A DNA stretch of 64,000 bases from CAVYGM01 sp963768025. Lineage in GTDB: Bacteria; Bacteroidota; Bacteroidia; Cytophagales; Spirosomataceae. Below the pieces are notes generated by a model. That model did not search any database. It was given only the letters and a program-made list of their open reading frames with translations, and was not told the origin of the DNA. This document shows positions 42,969-50,952 of this stretch, one piece after another. Position 1 is the stretch's first letter. Every line of letters starts with the position of its first letter. The position numbers were made by a program, and so were the translations under genes. The stretch lies in contig CAVYGM010000010.1 in the NCBI GenBank assembly GCA_963768025.1, positions 310,001 to 374,000 of the forward strand, read 5' to 3'.

Positions 42969-45455
42969 ATGAAGTCTTTACCAACCCATTATTTTACTTT
43001 ACTTTTTGCCTTGCTTCTTTCGAGTGGCTATGCGCAAACTATACTGCCTTCAATCCAGGCACCAAGCGCAGTTCCTACTCAGGGAACCATTGAAGGCAAA
43101 TTGCTCTACGAGAAGGAAGGCCAGAAACTTCCCGTTCAGTTTGGAAGTATCGCTCTTTTCCGAGCAGCCGATTCAACGGCCGCCGGTGGCGTGATTAGCG
43201 ATGAGAAGGGCATTTTCAAACTTACCAACGTGAGTCCAGGCCTGTACTATATTCTGATCCAGTCGCTGGGGTTTCAGAATATTTCCAAAAAGAACATCAT
43301 TCTGACCGCCGATGCACCTGTGCTGGATTTGGGAACCATCCCCATGACTCAGACCGCCCGGGAGCTGAATACCGTAATCATCACTGGACAAAAGGAACTC
43401 ATCGAATACTCGCTGGATCGGAAAATCATCAACGTGGACAAGCTGCCCACTACACTGGGGGGCAGTGCCCTGGATATTATGCAGAATGTACCTTCCGTAA
43501 CCGTGGACATTGACGGGAATCTGAGCCTGCGGGGAAGTGAGAACGTAATCATTCTGGTGGATGGCAAGCCTTCGGGCCTTACCGGCCTGGACCGGCAGGC
43601 TGTGCTGGATCAGATTCCGGCGAGCAACATCGAAACTATCGAGGTCATTACTAACCCTTCCTCCAAGTTTGATGCAGATGGCGCAGCTGGTATCATCAAT
43701 ATTGTTTTGAAGAAAGAAAAAGCCGAAGGGTTCAATGGGAGTGCGGACCTGAACCTAGGTACCCGCGACAAGTACAATGCTTCCATTAACCTGAACAACC
43801 GACGGAATAAGGTGAATACGTTTATGAGCTATAATTTTCGGGACCGTCGTCGCTTTTCGTACCGCAACAATGATCGCACTAACTTGAACAACGAGGAACT
43901 CAGGTACCTGGAACAGCGCCAGGATGGGATCAGCCGTGACGTAAACCATAACCTCCAGGTTGGCTTTGATTGGAATGCCACCAGCAAACTCCAACTGAGT
44001 GGCTCTGTACTATACCGTCCCGAGTACGACCGCGACCGTGACTTGGGTACCTACCGCTACTTCAACAGCAGCCGTGAGATTACGCAGCTGATTGACCGTA
44101 CGACCGATGAGGAAGAAAAAGGCAGTGGACTCGACTACGTGCTGGGCTTGCGCAAAACGTTCGATAAGAAAGACCGCCTGCTTTCCTTTGATGCGACCCT
44201 GTCTACCTCGTCGAGCGATCAGCTTTCGTTGTTCCGCCAGTCTACAACCAATGCCACTGGCTTACCTATTGCCGAAGACCTCGTGCAGCGCAACACCCGC
44301 CTGAACAACAACCGCGTGGCGGTGATGCAGCTGGACTTTGTGGAGCCGCTCAAAAACAAGGGAAAGCTGGAGACCGGCTTAAAATATACGAACCGCCTGT
44401 TGGATGGCGATTTTCAATTTGAGAATCAGATCGGTGATACGCAGCTGTGGATCCCCGATCCGACGCTTTCCAACCGGTTTATCTACGACGAACATACCAG
44501 CGCCGCTTACGCCAACTACGGCAAGGAGCTGGCAAAATGGAGCTATCAGGTGGGGCTACGCCTGGAAAATACCAACCTGACCACCGAGCAACGTACGACC
44601 AACGAAGTTAACACCCAAAACTACATCTACCTGTTTCCGAGTGCCTTTGTAAACTACAACCTCAACAAGGCGCAGAAAATGCAGGTAAACTATACCCGCC
44701 GGATCAACCGCCCCTGGACCCGGGCTCTGAATCCATTCACCGATATTTCGGATCCGCTCAACATCCAGTTTGGTAATCCCAATCTCCGGCCCGAGCTTAT
44801 TAACTCCTTTGAATTGAGCCACCTATGGTACGGAAAAAGTACCTCCCTGACTTCCACGGCCTTTTACCGCGCCACCACCGACAACGTAACGCGCTACCGC
44901 CGCCTGCGCGACGATGGTGTTACCGAGCAGACCTACCTCAACTTGGCCCGCTCCTACTCCTACGGGTTAGAGTTTGTCCTCAACCAGGATATTACCAAGT
45001 GGTGGAAAGCCAACGGAAATTTCTCGTACTACATGGCCACGATTAAGGGTGACCCGGGGGTACCCGACGTACTTACGCAGTCGAACCGGAGCTGGAGCGC
45101 CCGCGTAAATTCCAATATGACCATTGCAAAAGGTTTTGACAGCCAGATAAGCGTCAACTACCGCTCGCCCTTCATTATTCCTCAGGGTGAAATCCAGAGC
45201 TTTTTCAACGTGGATGTGGGGGTTAAGAAAGAAGTACTGAAGGGCCGGGGGGCCATCAGCCTGCGCGTGAGCGATGTGTTCAACACCCTGCGTTTTCGGA
45301 TCAATACCTTCGGAGAAGGGTTCACGAGCTATACCTCCGCCAAGCGTGAGTCGCGCATAGCGTTCATCGGGTTTACCTACCGATTTGGTAAGCAAATCCA
45401 GCAGCTGCAACGGGAGCGCGAGGAGCGGGACAATGAAGGAATGGATGATTTTTGA
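42969..45455 (+). CDS. TonB-receptor-like outer-membrane protein with carboxypeptidase-like domain
   Basis: The 828-residue protein has a signal peptide ending GYAQ, an N-terminal carboxypeptidase-like domain (TIEGKLLYEKEGQKLPVQFGS), a plug-like domain (VIITGQKELIEYSLDRKIINVDK, RGSENVIILVDGKPSGLTG, NIETIEVITNPSSKFDADGAAGIINI) and a barrel with an OMP_b-brl_3-type end (GFTYRFGKQ). The tail is charged (QQLQREREERDN). It resembles the outer-membrane beta-barrel family that lacks an obvious TonB box. Substrate unknown. Confidence 0.88.
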   Translation: MKSLPTHYFTLLFALLLSSGYAQTILPSIQAPSAVPTQGTIEGKLLYEKEGQKLPVQFGSIALFRAADSTAAGGVISDEKGIFKLTNVSPGLYYILIQSLGFQNISKKNIILTADAPVLDLGTIPMTQTARELNTVIITGQKELIEYSLDRKIINVDKLPTTLGGSALDIMQNVPSVTVDIDGNLSLRGSENVIILVDGKPSGLTGLDRQAVLDQIPASNIETIEVITNPSSKFDADGAAGIINIVLKKEKAEGFNGSADLNLGTRDKYNASINLNNRRNKVNTFMSYNFRDRRRFSYRNNDRTNLNNEELRYLEQRQDGISRDVNHNLQVGFDWNATSKLQLSGSVLYRPEYDRDRDLGTYRYFNSSREITQLIDRTTDEEEKGSGLDYVLGLRKTFDKKDRLLSFDATLSTSSSDQLSLFRQSTTNATGLPIAEDLVQRNTRLNNNRVAVMQLDFVEPLKNKGKLETGLKYTNRLLDGDFQFENQIGDTQLWIPDPTLSNRFIYDEHTSAAYANYGKELAKWSYQVGLRLENTNLTTEQRTTNEVNTQNYIYLFPSAFVNYNLNKAQKMQVNYTRRINRPWTRALNPFTDISDPLNIQFGNPNLRPELINSFELSHLWYGKSTSLTSTAFYRATTDNVTRYRRLRDDGVTEQTYLNLARSYSYGLEFVLNQDITKWWKANGNFSYYMATIKGDPGVPDVLTQSNRSWSARVNSNMTIAKGFDSQISVNYRSPFIIPQGEIQSFFNVDVGVKKEVLKGRGAISLRVSDVFNTLRFRINTFGEGFTSYTSAKRESRIAFIGFTYRFGKQIQQLQREREERDNEGMDDF

Positions 45456-45476
45456 TGTTGGACAGCAACAAAAGCA

Positions 45477-45504
45477 GAAAGGGGAGCCGATGGGCTCCCC
45501 TTTC
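45477..45504 (+). terminator. Terminator after the barrel gene
   Basis: GAAAGGGGAGCC and GGCTCCCCTTTC form a stem around GATG, ending in TTTC. It lies 22 bases past the stop of the receptor-like gene. Confidence 0.85.
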
Positions 45505-45546
45505 TTGTATCACCGCAGGACGGTTATTTTTGTAAAGTACCCCTCA

Positions 45547-45804
45547 CTAAGACTTACTGCCGCTAAACTTACGATACAAAAAGAGAAGCAATACAGCTCC
45601 TAAGATAGCGATAAACAGGCTACCAATATTAAACCCGTCAACGCTGCCGAAGCCCAGAGCACTGGAAATAAATCCGCCCACAACAGCTCCCGCGATACCG
45701 ATGAGCATAGTGACGATAAACCCGCCGGGATCCTTGCCCGGGTGAATGGCTTTGGCGATGGCGCCGGCAATGAGGCCTACAATAATCCAAGTGAAGATAC
45801 CCAT
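45547..45804 (-). CDS. GlsB/YeaQ/YmgE family stress-associated membrane protein
   Basis: The 85-residue protein has three hydrophobic segments, with the family GLIAGAIAKAIHPGKDPGGFIVTM and VGGFISSALGFGS blocks. The family is a transglycosylase-associated-protein-like small membrane protein linked to stress response. It lies in a short convergent gap, with the S41 peptidase terminator upstream on the same strand. Confidence 0.9.
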   Translation of the reverse strand: MGIFTWIIVGLIAGAIAKAIHPGKDPGGFIVTMLIGIAGAVVGGFISSALGFGSVDGFNIGSLFIAILGAVLLLFLYRKFSGSKS

Positions 45805-45874
45805 AGTAATGCTGATTTAGAGTTTTAGGTTAAAATGATTGAGGTGAATGTACAAGGTACGAAGAGTTTATAAC

Positions 45875-45906
45875 AAAAAACCATGCCCACAAATCAGTGG
45901 GCATGG
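45875..45906 (-). terminator. Terminator of the S41 peptidase gene
   Basis: CCATGCCCAC and GTGGGCATGG form a 10-bp stem with a 6-base loop; on the minus strand it is followed by TTTTTTG. It lies 30 bases past the peptidase stop. Confidence 0.9.
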
Positions 45907-45936
45907 TCGGAAATGAAATTTGAATGAAATCAGTTT

Positions 45937-47361
45937 TCAGGGCGTGCGCCTTGTGGGCAGTTCAAAGAACATGTTGCCGCCTCCTGCATTCAAATCAATA
46001 GAAGAATGCACCTCCGGGCCGGTTTTGGGCAAATCAACCTCCTCAAGGCCACGGCGGGCGATGCGGGTACCAAATATTTGAAAAAGGGCTTCACCCAGCA
46101 GCGGATCGCGCGGATCTCCGTAGGGGTAGAGTACTATGCCTTCGGTTTTGGCTACGTTGGGCGAAAACCCGGCCGTATACTCAGAACTACGCAGGCTGTT
46201 GGATGAACGGGATACTATCGGCTGAATGCCCCATTTGATGCGCTTCTTATCGTCAGAGAGCGTAATAGAGCCCACATTTTTGCCAGTGGTTTTACCTCCC
46301 ACCATGAATATAGGCATAAAGGGCTTCAAGCCATTGATTACCAGTTCGCTGGCTGAGGCCGTGGAGGTGGAGGTAAGGAAAAATACGCGGCTCAAATTTC
46401 CTCCCAAGTTCTGGCTCTTGCTTACGAAGTTGTCTTGAAAGAAAGACTTCCCGTACTCCTTTTCCAGATCCGGGGTAACGATTTTGTTGTATTCTTTGTA
46501 AAAGAAAACATCATTAGTAGTCACGCCTTTTGCAATCAGACTGGCGATTTGGGTAGCTGAACTCACGTATCCACCCCGATTGTAACGGAAATCTACGATT
46601 AATTCATTGACACCTTTAGTCTTGAAATTGGCAAACACTTTTTCCAGCTCCTGGTCAAAGGTTTTGACGCTGCTTCCATTGGGGCCGGGGATAAACTGAT
46701 GGTACACCAGGTACCCTACCCGCTTGTCGCCTCTTACGTAGGTAGTATCAAAATAAACCGGATTGGACTGAATAACCGAAACGGCTACGGAGCGGGTAAC
46801 GGCGCTACTCACTACGGTATTTTCGGCGTTCAGAGTGCCCATCGTGAAGGTTTTAGCATCGGTTCCCGTATATAGCAGCGAGGAATAATTGGATAACATC
46901 AGCTTTTGGCCATTTACGTGGGTAAAATAGTCCCCACGTTTAAAGCCAGCTTTTTCGGCCGGCGATCCTTTTACCGCGTACGTAACTACGCCAAAGATAT
47001 CCTCACCGGTACTGGTATAGCGGATAAGGCGAAACTCCAGGCCAGGGCTTGTGGTTTCTCCGCTTAGCGAAGCTTTCAGTTCATCAGCACTCTCCTGTAA
47101 CCAGGAAAAACGATCCCCGTCTGGACGCAGGGTAGCGTCATATCTATACAAAAGAGAACTGAAAAAGTCCTGTGGTTTCTGGTTCGCATTAGGACTAGCG
47201 GGCAGCTTATCGTTCCAGAAGTACCAGGTTTTCATATTATCCAAAATCCACGCATTGACCTCCGTATCGGGTACGGTACCAACGGGATCCACGACCTTTT
47301 CGCGGCACGAAACCAGCAGCGCCGCTACACTTAAAATCCCAAAAAAAATCGATTTCCTCAT
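45937..47361 (-). CDS. S41 family (C-terminal processing-type) serine peptidase lipoprotein
   Basis: The protein has a lipoprotein signal (LVSC, Cys19 from the MRKS start at 47361). A PDZ-like region is seen around GVVTYAVKGSPAEKAGFKRGDYFTHVNG, and the protease core shows VDFRYNRGGY and the nucleophile block TSTASASELVINGL, with a later GKNVGS segment containing the Lys. It belongs to the tail-specific protease superfamily. As a lipoprotein it would act at the periplasmic side of the envelope. An ATG two codons earlier exists at 47367. Confidence 0.85.
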   Translation of the reverse strand: MRKSIFFGILSVAALLVSCREKVVDPVGTVPDTEVNAWILDNMKTWYFWNDKLPASPNANQKPQDFFSSLLYRYDATLRPDGDRFSWLQESADELKASLSGETTSPGLEFRLIRYTSTGEDIFGVVTYAVKGSPAEKAGFKRGDYFTHVNGQKLMLSNYSSLLYTGTDAKTFTMGTLNAENTVVSSAVTRSVAVSVIQSNPVYFDTTYVRGDKRVGYLVYHQFIPGPNGSSVKTFDQELEKVFANFKTKGVNELIVDFRYNRGGYVSSATQIASLIAKGVTTNDVFFYKEYNKIVTPDLEKEYGKSFFQDNFVSKSQNLGGNLSRVFFLTSTSTASASELVINGLKPFMPIFMVGGKTTGKNVGSITLSDDKKRIKWGIQPIVSRSSNSLRSSEYTAGFSPNVAKTEGIVLYPYGDPRDPLLGEALFQIFGTRIARRGLEEVDLPKTGPEVHSSIDLNAGGGNMFFELPTRRTP

Positions 47362-47592
47362 GAACAAAAGTAAGGTTATTTACTATAATTAGTCTAGGTT
47401 GGTATGAAACGCAATTCGCTCAATTTCAGTATTTACACGTCGTAGATTTTCCTCTTCAAAAATAAGCATCAATCTCCGAATAAGCCAAAAAAATCATTTT
47501 TGCCAACCACCGTGCAAGACATCCCCGGTTTTACCGTTATTATTTACGAAAAATAAACGATTTCAGATGTTCCTTTTAGCTGCATTCTGCCC

Positions 47593-48730
47593 ATGAAAAC
47601 CCCCCACTTGAATTTTTTTGGATTAATTATCTGCCTTAGTACCCTGACCATTGGTTCGCTGGCTGCCCAGAAGTCCGACGAAGCCTTTGTGTGTAACTAT
47701 GTCGGAAATGGCCTGCGCAACCCTCAGGAGATTTGTAATTATTTATCGTTTACGTCCAACCGCCACGCTGAGCGCGTAGTGGAGCGTATTCGTACAGCCC
47801 GTAGGCCTCACCCGCAATTTTGTGGTGGTGGAATGTCCTAAGACCGAAAATTGCTTTGCCACCGTAGTGGATGGGAAGCGGTTTATCATTTACGACGGGC
47901 AGTTCATGAAGCAGGTTGAAAGCCTTACCCAAACTGACTGGTCGGCGATTAGCATCGTAGCCCACGAGATAGGCCACCACCTGCAGGGGCATACGATTGA
48001 TGGCATGGGCAGCCGGCCCGAAAAAGAACTGGAAGCCGACCGCTTTTCCGGTTTTGTCCTGCATCAATTGGGAGCTTCTTTGCCCGAATCCCTGATTGCG
48101 ATCCGGACGCTGTCGAGCGAAGAAAATACCGATTCCCATCCCGGTCGTCAAATCCGGACCGATGCCATTAGCCGGGGCTGGACCGACGCGGAACGCATGT
48201 ACCCCCTATTCAATAAAACTACCTCCAACGCTCCGGTGACGGCTTCGGTACCGGCCCCCCGTAAAGAAACACCAGTGTACCGCCCGGCTACCCGACCCGC
48301 TCCGAAGGCCGACGAAGTAGAAACCGACATTACCTACCATGCTCCCAAAGGCTGTGCTTCGGGCGACTGCTTCAATGGCCCCGGCATCCTGATCCGGGAG
48401 AACCAGGAGCGCTACGAGGGCGAATTTATGAATGGCAAAAAGCATGGATTAGGTGTGCAGTTTTATCCCGGCGGGATGATACGCTACCGGGGTGATTTCA
48501 AATACGATTTGCGCTCGGGAAGAGGTACTTACTATTTTACCAACGGGGATAAGTTTGCAGGCTATTTTCTTGAAAATGTCCCCCATGGCAAGGGTACCTA
48601 TTACTATTCGGACGGCGAACAGTTTATAGGGAGTTTCAGCAAAGGCATGCGCGAAGGCTACGGCGTCCTCATCCGAGCCAACGGAAGGCGCGAAGACGGC
48701 TATTACCGACAGGATGAGCGGGTGAGGTGA
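47593..48730 (+). pseudogene. Secreted zinc metallopeptidase with C-terminal MORN repeats, frameshifted
   Basis: Two frames join into one protein of about 378 residues. The first has a signal peptide and the second the peptidase: VAHEIGHHLQGH (zinc motif) and ELEADRFSGFVLHQLG (third ligand). The C-terminus has four MORN repeats: YEGEFMNGKKHGLGVQFYPGG, YRGDFKYDLRSGRGTYYFTNG, FAGYFLENVPHGKGTYYYSDG and FIGSFSKGMREGYGVLIRANG. Removing one base from CCC at 47798-47800 restores the frame (VGLTRNFVVVECPK). A metallopeptidase joined to MORN repeats is unusual. MORN may dock it to membrane or protein partners. Confidence 0.78.
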
Positions 48731-48740
48731 GGGGAAGGGG

Positions 48741-48858
48741 CAATGATAGAATGAGTGAATGTTAGAATGAGTGAATAGAAAAAAAAAAATAATTAATTCT
48801 ATCATTCTATCATTCTATTCATTCCGCGCGGCGTCCGCTATCATTCTATCATTCACTA
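48741..48858. repeat. Octamer repeat cluster (ATTCTATC family), inverted
   Basis: The gap between the two convergent genes carries AATGATAGAATGAGTGAAT (leftwards orientation) on one side and ATTCTATCATTCTATCATT with ATTCATT on the other, separated by an A-rich spacer and a CCGCGCGGCG block. A second set follows to the rocD stop codon. It is able to form long hairpins and could act as a bidirectional terminator. Confidence 0.8.
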
Positions 48859-50103
48859 ATTGCCCAGAAAGGTCTCTTCAATAATATCACACGCCTGATT
48901 CAATTGTTCCTCGTTGATGACCAATGGGGGGGCGAAGCGGATTTTGTTGCCGTGGGTGGGCTTGCAGAGCAGGCCTTTGTGCATCATGCTCAGGCATAGG
49001 TCGTAGGCGGTTGAGCTATCCTCGGTGTCGTTGATGACAATGGCGTTGAGCAGTCCCTTTCCCCGTACCAGTTCTACCAAAGGTGTTTTTTGTTGCAGTT
49101 GTTCCATACGATTACGGAACAGTTGCCCCATTACCTCGGCGTTATCGGCCAGCTTCTCATCGTCTACTACGCGCAGGGCTTCGATGGTCACGGCGCAGGC
49201 CAGGGGATTACCGCCGTAGGTGGAACCATGCTCGCCGGGCCGGATGGTCATCATTACCTCGTCGTCGGCGAGGGCGGCGGATACGGGCATGGTACCTCCG
49301 GAAAGCGCCTTGCCTAATACCAGAATATCCGGCTTTACTCCTTCCCAATCACAGGCCAGGCGCTTGCCCGTACGACCGATGCCGGTTTGTACCTCATCCG
49401 CAATAAAAAGCACATTGTATCGGGTACAGAGCTCGCGCACGCTTTTCAGGTAGCCCTCCTGGGGTACTACCACACCGGCTTCTCCCTGAATGGGCTCTAC
49501 CATAAAGCCCGCTACGTTCGGGTTTTTCTTGAAAATATCTTCCAGGGCATTCAGATCATCGTAGGGCACCAGCGCGCTGCCGGGTAGGAAAGGGCCGTAG
49601 TCATTGGTACTGGACTCGTCGGTAGAGGAAGAGATGGCCGCCAGTGTGCGCCCCCAGAAATTGCCGGTAGCGTATACGGTCACGGCCTGATTGGCCGGTA
49701 CACCTTTTACTTTGTAGGCCCATTTACGGGTAAGTTTCAGGGCGGTCTCGCCGCCTTCCACGCCCGAGTTCATCATCAGGGCCTTATCAAAGCCAAAATA
49801 CTCACACAGGAATTTTTCGCATTCACCCAGCCGATCGCTGTGGAAAGCCCGGGAAGTAAGCGTAAGGCGCTGTGCCTGTTCGATCATAGCGTTCACAATG
49901 CGCGGATGGCAGTGTCCCTGACTAACGGCGCTGTAGGCCGACAGGAAGTCAAGGTACTGATTTCCCTCCACGTCCCACACGTGCACGCCTTGGCCCCGGC
50001 TCAGGACCACGGGCATGGGTTTGTAATTATGAGCGCCGTATTTCCATTCCAGCTCAATGGCCTTTTCCGTAGCTGCCGAATATGTAGTTTCTATGTAATG
50101 CAT
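48856..50103 (-). CDS. rocD: Ornithine aminotransferase
   Basis: I use the ATG at 50103, where the protein begins MHYIETTYSAATEKAIELEWKYGAHNYKP. The 415-residue enzyme converts ornithine and a 2-oxo acid to glutamate semialdehyde and an amino acid. PLP-site motifs are LDFLSAYSAVSQGHCHPRI, FIADEVQTGIGRTGK and LVLGKALSGGTMPVSA (the PLP-binding Lys). The earlier 25 codons of the longer frame have no family similarity. Its terminal codon falls in the repeat cluster. Confidence 0.93.
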   Translation of the reverse strand: MHYIETTYSAATEKAIELEWKYGAHNYKPMPVVLSRGQGVHVWDVEGNQYLDFLSAYSAVSQGHCHPRIVNAMIEQAQRLTLTSRAFHSDRLGECEKFLCEYFGFDKALMMNSGVEGGETALKLTRKWAYKVKGVPANQAVTVYATGNFWGRTLAAISSSTDESSTNDYGPFLPGSALVPYDDLNALEDIFKKNPNVAGFMVEPIQGEAGVVVPQEGYLKSVRELCTRYNVLFIADEVQTGIGRTGKRLACDWEGVKPDILVLGKALSGGTMPVSAALADDEVMMTIRPGEHGSTYGGNPLACAVTIEALRVVDDEKLADNAEVMGQLFRNRMEQLQQKTPLVELVRGKGLLNAIVINDTEDSSTAYDLCLSMMHKGLLCKPTHGNKIRFAPPLVINEEQLNQACDIIEETFLGN

Positions 50104-50190
50104 TACTGCTTTTTTGAATAGTTTTCTAACAAGGGAACCCGACAAAGGGTTTATATGTAAAGGTAGCAAAACCCCCATCTAAGCGCAACT

Positions 50191-50388
50191 GTGAGCACCA
50201 AAAGCAAGGAAGACTCGTCCCAGGACACCCGACCTGGCCTGGCCAGGGAGGATTACTACCTGAATGAGCAAGGTTTTATGGTTTTTACGGAAGCCTACCA
50301 CCTCAAAAGGGGCTACTGTTGCAAAAGTGGGTGCCGACACTGCCCGTATGGCTATCGTAAATCGGATGAGTCCCCGCAAAATGTTTAA
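50191..50388 (+). CDS. DUF5522 family small protein
   Basis: The 65-residue protein matches the small DUF5522 family of Bacteroidota, recognisable by YYLNEQGFMVFTEAYHLKRGYCCKSGCRHCPYGY with four conserved Cys, probably a metal-binding protein of unknown role. It diverges from rocD. The gene runs directly before the rpmB promoter. Confidence 0.88.
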   Translation: MSTKSKEDSSQDTRPGLAREDYYLNEQGFMVFTEAYHLKRGYCCKSGCRHCPYGYRKSDESPQNV

Positions 50389-50404
50389 TTTTTTCACCCC
50401 AAGG

Positions 50405-50435
50405 TTTGCATAGATGTCTGATTTTCCTATCTTTG
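50405..50435 (+). promoter_or_regulatory. rpmB promoter
   Basis: TTTG at 50405-50408, a 19-base spacer and TATCTTTG at 50428-50435 form a textbook Bacteroidota promoter. The start codon is 28 bases after the minus-7 box. Confidence 0.85.
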
Positions 50436-50463
50436 CACCCTCATTTGCAAAAATTGAAAGATC

Positions 50464-50703
50464 ATGGCTAAGGTTTGTCAAATTACCGGAAAAAGAACTC
50501 GCGTCGGAAATAACGTTTCCCACGCTAATAATAAGACCAAGCGTAAGTTTTATCCAAACTTGCAAACAAAGCGTTTTTTCCTACCTTCTACGGGAGAGTG
50601 GGTTACGTTGAAAGTATCTACGTCGGCGCTTCGTACTATCAACAAAAATGGCATTGAGGCCACTATCCGCAAAGCATACAGCAAAGGTACGCTGAGCGTA
50701 TAA
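50464..50703 (+). CDS. rpmB: 50S ribosomal protein L28
   Basis: The 79-residue protein is full length for L28 (MAKVCQITGKRTRVGNNVSHANNKTKRKFYPNLQ, then LKVSTSALRTINKNGIEA). It is a structural protein of the large subunit. rpmG (L33) often follows in related genomes, but no such gene is seen in the 250 bases downstream. Confidence 0.95.
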   Translation: MAKVCQITGKRTRVGNNVSHANNKTKRKFYPNLQTKRFFLPSTGEWVTLKVSTSALRTINKNGIEATIRKAYSKGTLSV

Positions 50704-50723
50704 ACGTTCTTCAAGACATCGGT

Positions 50724-50758
50724 CAGAAAGCCTCTTCGATTTCGGAGAGGCTTTCTGT
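50724..50758 (+). terminator. Terminator after rpmB
   Basis: CAGAAAGCCTCT and AGAGGCTTTCTG form a 12-bp stem around a TCGATTTCGG-type loop, with T residues inside the 3' arm. It follows the rpmB stop by 21 bases. Confidence 0.8.
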
Positions 50759-50952
50759 GCTTAGGGTAAGCTCCACGCCCGAAACCGGACAGTTAACTTT
50801 GGCCTTCTCAGCAAGAAAGCGTATTCTGATCCTATCTTAGTCCCCTGTTTATTCCCACTCAGGCCTGTAATCCGTTGGTTCATCATATTTCCCTACCAAA
50901 CTAATCGCGTTGTGCTTTGTTTTGTGCAGGTAGACATGAAAAATCCAATGTG

